A stretch of DNA of 64,000 bases. Origin: Caloramator australicus RC3. Lineage in GTDB: Bacteria; Bacillota; Clostridia; Clostridiales; Caloramatoraceae. The notes under the pieces are model-generated. The model was given only the letters and a program-made list of their open reading frames with translations. It had not been told where the DNA came from and ran no database searches. How positions within the stretch are numbered: the stretch's first letter is position 1; every line of letters starts with the position of its first letter. Shown piece by piece: positions 34,320 to 42,700 of the stretch. A program made the translations under genes and the position numbers. Location: NCBI RefSeq assembly GCF_000297115.1, contig NZ_CAKP01000082.1, positions 62,001 through 126,000 on the forward strand. Reading direction: 5' to 3'.

Positions 34320-36398
34320 ATGGGGTTAGATAGTGCTTTAATAAAAGTTTTACATGAGCTGAAACTTAAAATAAAACATGGGGAAGGGATGGATTATAGA
34401 ATACCAGCCCTTTGGGATACATTTTCATATTCCGGAGAAGAAAAAAAGCAAAATGAAGACGGAACAATAACAGTAAACCCATATAGATTCTTTGCAGAAT
34501 GTATTGAAAAGAATTTTCTGCCTTTAATGAAGGATAACAATAATTACAGTTTGCCTTTGTCAAAAATAAAAAAGGAAGGACATGAAAAGGGATACATAGG
34601 AGGAGATTGGATTAAAAAAAGCAATGTATATGGCATGCAGATAAGAACGTCTTCGGCTTGGGACCATGATGGTGATAGAAGTCTTGAGGTTAAAAACAAA
34701 TTTGGGCTTAACGATACAGGAACATTTATAAAAACAATAGCTTTATTACCCCTAATAAAGAGAATGGGATTTAAGGCAATATATATGCTTCCTATTACAA
34801 AAAACAGCACAAAATATGCTAAGGGTGAAATGGGGTCCCCCTATGCTATAAAAAACTTTTTTGAAATAGATCCTGTTCTTAAGGATAATATGTTAAACAC
34901 AACAACTGTTGATGATGAATTTAAGGCCTTTGTTGAAGCATGCCATATATTTGGAATTAGAACTATGATAGATATTATTCCAAGAACTTCGGCGAGGGAT
35001 TCAGATCTTATATTAGAACATCCAGATTGGTTTTATTGGATAAGAAAAAAAGATTTAGATAAGTATCATCCACCTAAAATAGAAGGCTTTGAACCTTTTA
35101 CAAAGGCTGAAAAGGATAATATTGAAAAAATTTATGCTGCCAAGGAGGTTAAGGAGCACCTTAAATTATTTGTTCCGTCGCCAGATAAATTAGATCCTGC
35201 AAAATGGGAAAGCATAAAGGAAAGATGTAAAGAAAATAAAAATATCGACTTTTTCCAATTAATTGAAGAGGAATTTGGAATAACGACAGCACCTGCCTTT
35301 TCAGATTGTATTAATGACCCGCAGCCTCCCTGGAGCGATGTTACTTACTTAAGGCTTTATCTTGATAACCCAATAAAATCGGCAAAATTTGTTGGAAAAG
35401 ATCAGCCGCCATATATTTTGTTTGATATCATAAGGGGAAATGTGTTTAAGGGGAAAATTAAGAATATTGAGCTTTGGGAAAAAATTTCTGACATTATTCC
35501 CCACTACCAAAGAAATTTTGGCATCGATGGTGCAAGAATAGATATGGGTCATGCCCTTCCATCGGAACTTGAGAAGATGATCATAGAAAAACCAAGGCAA
35601 TTTGATAAGGATTTTTGCTTTATTGCTGAAGAATTAAATAATAAAGCTGACAAAAAGGCTAAAAAAGCCGGATATAATATGGTTATAGGAGAATACTGGT
35701 GGACTGAACCTAGAATAGAGGAAGGCCATTTTAAGAGGATGATTTATGATGTTGCAAAGCTTAAAGTTCCTGTTTTTGCTGCATCAGAAATGCCAGACAC
35801 TCCAAGGGCAGCATCGAGAAAAGGCGGAAGGGATTTTTCAAAGCTATCAGTTGTTTTAAATAACTTCTTACCAAATGCTGTTCCTTTTGTTACATCAGGT
35901 ATGGAAATATTTGAAGTTCAGCCAATGAACTTAGGATTAGATCCTCAGCCTGATGGGAGATATGTGCTGCCTAAGGAGGATCCTTTCTATGGCAAGCTAG
36001 CCTTTTTCGATAAATATGCCCTTCACTGGACAAACGAAGGTAAGGAAGAAATGATAGATTTAATTGAAGGGGTAAATAAAATAAGGGAAAAATATTTAAA
36101 ATATTTAAAGGTAGAAAACTTTATAAAGATAAATTCTGGAGATGATTCTACAATAGTTTTAGCATATAAATTAGATGGTAAAAATGAAAAACTCTTATTA
36201 ATAGCTGCAAATGGGGATTTTGATAGGGATGTTAATCTAAAGGTAAGGTTGTCCAATATTGAGAAAAAAATTGGAGAAAAATTTAAAGATGCAAAATTGA
36301 TATTATCGATAAAAGATGATGATAATGCCTATATTAAAAATAACAATTTAGAAATTTCCCTTCCAAAGGGTGATGTAAAGGTAATAATTATAAGATAG
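34320..36398 (+). CDS. GH13 maltosyltransferase (Thermotoga MTase-like)
   Basis: The 692-residue alpha-amylase-family enzyme closely resembles the maltosyltransferase described from Thermotoga maritima, which moves maltosyl units between alpha-1,4-glucans. Shared stretches include FVEACHIFGIRTMIDIIPRT, SDLILEHPDWFYWI and FSDCINDPQPPWSDVTYLRL. The catalytic Asp is in DGARIDMGHALP (about residue 409) and the Glu in FCFIAEELNN (about 436); PDTPRAASRKGG holds the transition-state Asp. There is no signal peptide, so it acts on cytosolic maltodextrin or glycogen. The ATG has TAAGGAGGCAA upstream. It is monocistronic, followed by a terminator palindrome split by repeat copy 4. Other GH13 transferases are possible, but this match is very good. 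Confidence 0.88.
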   Translation: MGLDSALIKVLHELKLKIKHGEGMDYRIPALWDTFSYSGEEKKQNEDGTITVNPYRFFAECIEKNFLPLMKDNNNYSLPLSKIKKEGHEKGYIGGDWIKKSNVYGMQIRTSSAWDHDGDRSLEVKNKFGLNDTGTFIKTIALLPLIKRMGFKAIYMLPITKNSTKYAKGEMGSPYAIKNFFEIDPVLKDNMLNTTTVDDEFKAFVEACHIFGIRTMIDIIPRTSARDSDLILEHPDWFYWIRKKDLDKYHPPKIEGFEPFTKAEKDNIEKIYAAKEVKEHLKLFVPSPDKLDPAKWESIKERCKENKNIDFFQLIEEEFGITTAPAFSDCINDPQPPWSDVTYLRLYLDNPIKSAKFVGKDQPPYILFDIIRGNVFKGKIKNIELWEKISDIIPHYQRNFGIDGARIDMGHALPSELEKMIIEKPRQFDKDFCFIAEELNNKADKKAKKAGYNMVIGEYWWTEPRIEEGHFKRMIYDVAKLKVPVFAASEMPDTPRAASRKGGRDFSKLSVVLNNFLPNAVPFVTSGMEIFEVQPMNLGLDPQPDGRYVLPKEDPFYGKLAFFDKYALHWTNEGKEEMIDLIEGVNKIREKYLKYLKVENFIKINSGDDSTIVLAYKLDGKNEKLLLIAANGDFDRDVNLKVRLSNIEKKIGEKFKDAKLILSIKDDDNAYIKNNNLEISLPKGDVKVIIIR

Positions 36399-36407
36399 AC
36401 TATAAAA

Positions 36408-36431
36408 TATGCTCCCCTAATGGGGAGCATA
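36408..36431. repeat. Left terminator hairpin copy flanking repeat copy 4
   Basis: The 24-base palindrome built on GCTCCCC-TAAT-GGGGAGC lies 10 bases after the maltosyltransferase stop and recurs without any difference at 36717-36740. Confidence 0.85.
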
Positions 36432-36716
36432 CAGACTGTTGAAAAAGTTATATTTTGATAAGCCCCGTGAAGGATTTCCCTGGCATTCGCTCATTTCGCT
36501 AAGCAATTCTAAGCTTTTCTTTGTTTTCAAAAGTCTTACCCTCGTGAGCCGACATCCGTGTCGGCCACTCGGCTCTGCACGTCCGTGTGCAGAATTACGG
36601 ACTTTTGAAAAGTCGAAAAGCAAGAATTGCTAGAGCTCATGAGAGATGCCTTTTTGAAATCCATTCACGGGGCTCTTGCAAAGTCTAAACACAAATGAGA
36701 GTTTGTCTACAATCTG
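36432..36716 (+). repeat. 285-bp terminator-associated repeat, copy 4
   Basis: This is the best-preserved insertion: 285 bp, ends CAGACTGTTGAAAAAG and GTTTGTCTACAATCTG, with identical 24-base palindromic flanks on both sides. The long stem runs from GCCCCGTGAA (36462) to TTCACGGGGC (ending 36673). The small hairpins are at 36548-36565 and 36575-36592. Identity of the flanks implies a young insertion. It lies between two genes that converge on it, the maltosyltransferase (+) and the glucan synthase (-). Confidence 0.93.
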
Positions 36717-36740
36717 TATGCTCCCCTAATGGGGAGCATA
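36717..36740. terminator. Right duplicate palindrome of copy 4, shared terminator region
   Basis: This is an exact repeat of 36408-36431. The stem TATGCTCCCC/GGGGAGCATA has only short A/T tails (AAAATTTTG), so efficiency may be modest. It lies 22 bases from the stop of the minus-strand glucan synthase and may serve both strands. Confidence 0.6.
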
Positions 36741-36762
36741 AAATTTTGAGGAAAACACAATT

Positions 36763-39700
36763 TCACATTATAATTTCAACATAATGTTCAATTCCGTCAT
36801 CTACAAGAGGGACTTCTTTATAATCAAGGGCATTTCCATCTAATGTAACTGTAGTAATCCCCTTGCTTTTCCCATCGGGATTCTTAACTGTGATATTGTA
36901 GATGGTATTGATAAATTTATATCTTATTTTGTATTCCTTCCATGATTTTGGGATGCATGGATCGATTATAAGCTTATTCCCTATCTTTTTAAAACCTAAA
37001 ATTTCCTCAAGGCCTACTTTATACATCCAGCTGGAGGATCCGGTATACCACGTCCAGCCGCCACGACCAACATGGGGCTCGACAGCATATACATCTGCAG
37101 CCATTACGTATGGTTCAACCTTATACTTCGACACTTCATACATAGTTCTTGTATGATTTATTGGGTTTATCATGTTGAAAAGCTCAACTGCCTTATCGCC
37201 TTCACCAAGCAGGGCATAGGCATATATTACCCAGGTAGCTGCATGGGTGTATTGTCCTCCATTTTCTCTAACACCAGGAACATATCCCTTTATATATCCT
37301 GGGTTCAATTCGCTCTTATCAAAGGGTGGAGTAAAGAGCATTATTATCCCCGCTTCTCTGTTAATCAAATAGTTTTCCACGGATTTCATGGCAATCAAAG
37401 CTCTATTAAAATCTGCACCTTTGCTTATTAAGCCCCAGGTTTGTGCAAGTGAGTCTATCTTGCACTCTGAGTTTTGAGAAGATCCAAGGGGTGTTCCGTC
37501 GTCGAAGTAGGCCCTTCTATACCATTCTCCATCCCATGCATTTTCTTCTATAGATTTTACAATTTCTTCTGCAACTTTTTGATACCTTGCAGCTCTATGG
37601 TAGTCATATTTAGTTTTGCAAATGGGGATGAATTTTTGCAGGATGCTATATAAAAACCAACCAAGCCAAACGCTCTCGCCTTTACCTTTATTTCCGACTG
37701 TATTCATTCCATCGTTCCAGTCGCCGGAGCCCATGAGGGGGATACCGTGTTCTCCAAATTTTAACGAGCGTTCTATAGCTCTTATGCAATGTTCATAAAT
37801 CGATGCTTTTTCTTCAGACTTTGAAGGAAGGAAATACTTTTCATCCTCATGTTCTGCCAAAGTTTCGCCTTCAACAAAGCGGGCCTTAATGTCAAGGATT
37901 GAATAATCTCCTGTCTTTGTGATATATTCTGCAACTACAAAGGGAAGCCATAAAAGGTCGTCGGAGAATTTTGTTCTTATTCCTTTTATATCTTTACACA
38001 TATGCCACCAGTGCAAAACATCTCCTTCAACAAACTGATGCTTTGCATGGAGGATTATTTGTTCCTTTGTAATTTCTGGAGCTATGTTTAACAAGGATAA
38101 TACATCCTGTAATTGATCTCTAAATCCAAAGGCTCCACCACTTTGATAAAAGGCGCTCCTTGCATATATTCTGCAGCAAAGTGTTTGATAAATTAGCCAG
38201 CTATTTAGCATTATATTCATAGACTTTTCGGGTGTATCAACCTGGACTATTTCAAGCAAAGATGACCAGGACTGTTTTACATTTTCAAATTCAGTTTTAC
38301 AAGTATTAATTTCTTTATATTTTTTTATTAGTTTTTCAATTTCATCCTTACTATTGGCAGCTCCTAATAAAAGGGCTATTTCTTTTTCTTCCTTTGGATT
38401 TAGTGTTATTGAAATTTTAATTGCTACACATGGATCAAGACCCGCTCCAAATGTATTTGAAAGTTCATCTTTAAAAAGGCCATAGGGAGTTTTTAAATTC
38501 TTATAGGGTCCTATAAATTCCATCCTGTCACAAGTAAAGGAATCCTTTATCTCTGAACAATCAACAAAGCCAATAGAGTCTGGGAAATCGGAGTTATAGT
38601 TATTTTTGAATATTATAGTTCCTGTATTCGACAGAATATCTGTTACTATAAACTGTTGAGTGCTATGTTCACTGACTCCAAGCATTGGCCTTATATAGTA
38701 GAATAGGGCTATTTTTCTTTCGATATTGGAATTATTGCAGAGTTTAATAAGATTTATCTTGACGCTATCGTCTTTTGGAACAAAACACAATAATTCTTGA
38801 TATATATTGTGGCTAAACTGTTTGAAAATTGTATAACCAATTCCATGATGAATGAAGTAATTGATGTTTTGTCTTATAGGATTTGGAGTGAGGCTCCAAA
38901 ATTCCCTTGTATGTTCATCTCTTAAATATATTATTTCGGAAGGCGGGTCTGAAACGGGGTCGTTACTCCACGGAGTTATTTTGTTTTCACGGCTGTTTTC
39001 AAACCAGGTATATCCTCCGCCACCTTCTGTAATTAAAAATCCGAATTTTTTGTTTGCGATAACGTTAGACCATGGCAGAGGAGTGTAATTGTTCTCTTTT
39101 AGCTTTATGATATATTCTTTATTCTTTAGATCGAAGCCACCATATTCATTGAAGAATTCTAATTGCGGCTTTTCTATTTCACTGGACACTTCATTTCCGT
39201 TAGGAATTTCAATTTCTAATTTTTGACTTTCTAAGGATGTAGGTAATAATTTTATTTGTTTTGAAATAGAACCCTTCTGAGCATGGATTATCAGTTTTGC
39301 CACAGTAAATAGTAAAGTTACGTCTTTCATTTCAATTTCATTAGCATTTAGAACGTATATTCCACCGGACCTGTTTAATAGGTCTCTTGTTACACTTCGC
39401 ATAACGGTATCTTGAATTAAATCCCTCAAAGGTTGCAGATATGAACTTTCATCCTGATTAAGGATTACAAGATCTAATTTTAAACCTTTGTTTCTCCAAT
39501 ATTCATGGGCCTTTAACATTGTCTTTACTATATCTATGTCTTCAATCTTATCTATAGTTACTAAAACGATTGGAATATCACCGGATATACCGAATTTCCA
39601 AAGTGCCTTTTGACCATTAGTATTTTCTTTAATTATATCGTTATATTTTTTCTTTAATGGACTTAGGTATAAAATATGCGACAGCATGTTATCAAAGTCT

Positions 39701-42700
39701 ATTACCTCTTCATATTTTAAATTTAGGTATCTTAATTCCATCTTGCTTCTTATATTTGCAAGTTCAAAGGCTCTTTGAATATTAGTAAAATCGTTATATT
39801 TTTTGCTAAGCTCTAAAACTTCATCTTTACTTTTACCATATCCTAAACAGTATATTATTGTTGCTGATTCTCCTGATTTTATTCTAATTCTACCTCTTAG
39901 GCTGAATATAGGGTCCAAAACTGCTCCTGTAGATTTTGAAAGTGGTTGGAAGAGGGCTTGAGGTTCTGAAATAGTTTTGCCTCTTCCTAAAAATTTTAGT
40001 CTATCGGTTTCATATTCTATCGAACCTATCAGATTGCCAAGTATTAAGATTGAATGGAATGCAAAGTGAGGTTCACGACCTTCTTCCCTTGGCCTCCTGG
40101 AGGCAAAGATTGTGCTATATTTTTCTTCAAACTCAGTTCTGACGAATAAATTACTAAATGTAGTATGGGCAATGTCGGCGTTTAAATTATTCAATACTAT
40201 TTCGGAATAGCTTGTTGCTTCTAATACAATATCGTCTGAGTTAAAGTTTGTTATAGTAATTTTTCTTATTTCACAATTATCCTCAGGTGAAACACAAATT
40301 TCTGTATGAACTTCTAAGTTGTCCTCCTTAAGCAAATATTCTGCTTTATCAGGTGAAAACTTGGATTTATAGAATTTTGCCTTTTTACATATGGGTTCAA
40401 ATGTTGTTGATAAAATTTTATTGGTATTTAAACTTCTAATAAATATAAAGGTTCCGTATCTTCTTATTGTAGTATCATCTCTCCATCTGTTTATATAAAT
40501 ATCATTATATTTGCTAAAATTAGAGCCTCCGTTGGTTAACATAAGTGAATAGTTTCCATTCGATAATATATGGCAAACAGGCAAATCGGATTCGAAGGCA
40601 CCAACCTCCCTAGTAATAACTTGCTCTTTATATTCTTCACGTTTAAATGGTTTTACAATTTCTTTATGTTCTTTAGTTATTATAACTCTTAATGGAACCT
40701 TTTCTTGAAGCAAAAATTCACCACATTTAATAACGGGATCGCTATGGAAATATTTAACTAGTATGTTTTTGTTGATAAAATTGTTGATTGAAGCTAATAT
40801 CATTCCCTGATGATGGGCCATAAAGCTCTCGACTATTGCAGCATTTTTATTCCTGGGAAGCCTTTCAGGAGTATAGTCAATTGCTTCATAAAGCCCATAA
40901 ATTCCTTCACCTATATCGTTAATAATCTTTTTTAAATTTTCAATTGCATCATAGGGGCTGAAGGGAAGAGCTAAAACGGTTGAATAGGGTGAAATAACCA
41001 TGTCGTTTATTAAACCCCTCTTTAAACCTAAGTCAGGAACACCAAAGGCTTTATATTGGTAATTTAAAAGTAAGTCAAAGGTATAAAATCCGGACTCCGA
41101 TGTTCCCCATGGAACTTTTCTACTAAGACCATATTTTATTTGAGCTTTTATGGCCGTATAATATGTTTCACTCAATAAAGTATTGTCAAAGGTTTTCATT
41201 ATAATAGGTGGCATGAAATACTCAAACATTGTTCCTGTCCATGAAACTAAACTTCTGTAGCCATTTATTTTTACAAGGTTTCTTCCTAGTCTAAACCAGT
41301 GGGTGACAGGAACTTCACGCTTTGCTACTGCTATATAGCTTGCAAGTCTGCTTTCAGATGCTAAAAGATCATAGTATGAATTAGTAAGTTTGTTTTCTTC
41401 CACATTAAATCCTATAGAGAAAAGATCCCTTTTTTCATCGTATAACAGTGAAAAATTGGTATTTTCAATAATAGTTTCGATTCTTGATATAATATTTTTT
41501 GCAAAATTTATCAATTCATTAATATTATAGAGACATTTTTCCACTTCAAATTTATATGATGCTTCTATTTCATTTTGCAATAATTCTTCATACAATTGTT
41601 TTAATCGGTTAATCGAAGGAGATTTTAAAACTTCATTTTTTATATTCTGCAATAAATTGCCGTCGTTTAAAATAAAGGATGGGATATATTTCTCTACCTC
41701 CTCTTTAAAATCCTTTGCAGTTTCTATAACCTTTGAAGTCCAAATTGAATTTGGAGAAGGAATTCTAGAAAGTTCAATAAAAATATTTAATAATTCTTTG
41801 TAATCCATTTTATCAGCATATAACATATCTTGTAGTCTTAGAATATATTCATTTTGTGAAGGAATTTCTGATGATAGTTCTAAAGTATCAATTAAACCTT
41901 GAATTTCAGCTTTTGAAATTATGGATTCATCCAGCAAAGATTTTATAGCTTCTTTTAAAGTAATTAAATATCCTATAAAGTTTCCGTTATCAACAGTTGA
42001 AATATAATAAGGATGCAGAACCTCTAATGTCTTTGTATCATACCAGTTAAAAAGGTGCCCATTCCACTTTTTTAATTTTTCTACTGTTGTTAGGGTAAGA
42101 TTGATTTTTTCTAACATTTTACTAAAGCTTAAATAGCCTAAATTTCTTGCTGATAAGCAGCTAAGCAAATAAAATCCTATGTTTGTTGGAGAAGTCCTGT
42201 GGGCTAATTTTTTTACAGGACTTTGCTGATAGTTATCGATAGGAAGATAGTTGTTATCTTTATCGGTAAACTCCTCATAAAATAACCATGTTTTTCTTGC
42301 AATGCGTCTTATCATTTCTAAATCTTCAATGCTAAATTTATCTTCAGCTATATTTTGCTGGCTTATATAATAAGCAATATATGGAGATATTAGCCAAAGT
42401 AGTGTAAATAATGAAGATAAATATGCATTACCGGTTAAAAAGGATAAAGCAAGATAACCTAATGAAATTAAAAGGCCTGGATACATTCTGATAAAAAAGC
42501 TCTTTAGGTCATTGCTTAATGAACTTTCAACATCGGCAGCTGTTACCCATTCTAAAGTATTTTTTCTTGAAATCCATATTCTGTATAGGGTCTTTAAAAT
42601 AGCATGCCCCATCATATAAACGTGATAAGGTAAAAATATAAAATTTAATATTGTTTGATAAAATGTCGCCTTAAGTCCATATATTAAATTACCATTTAAT

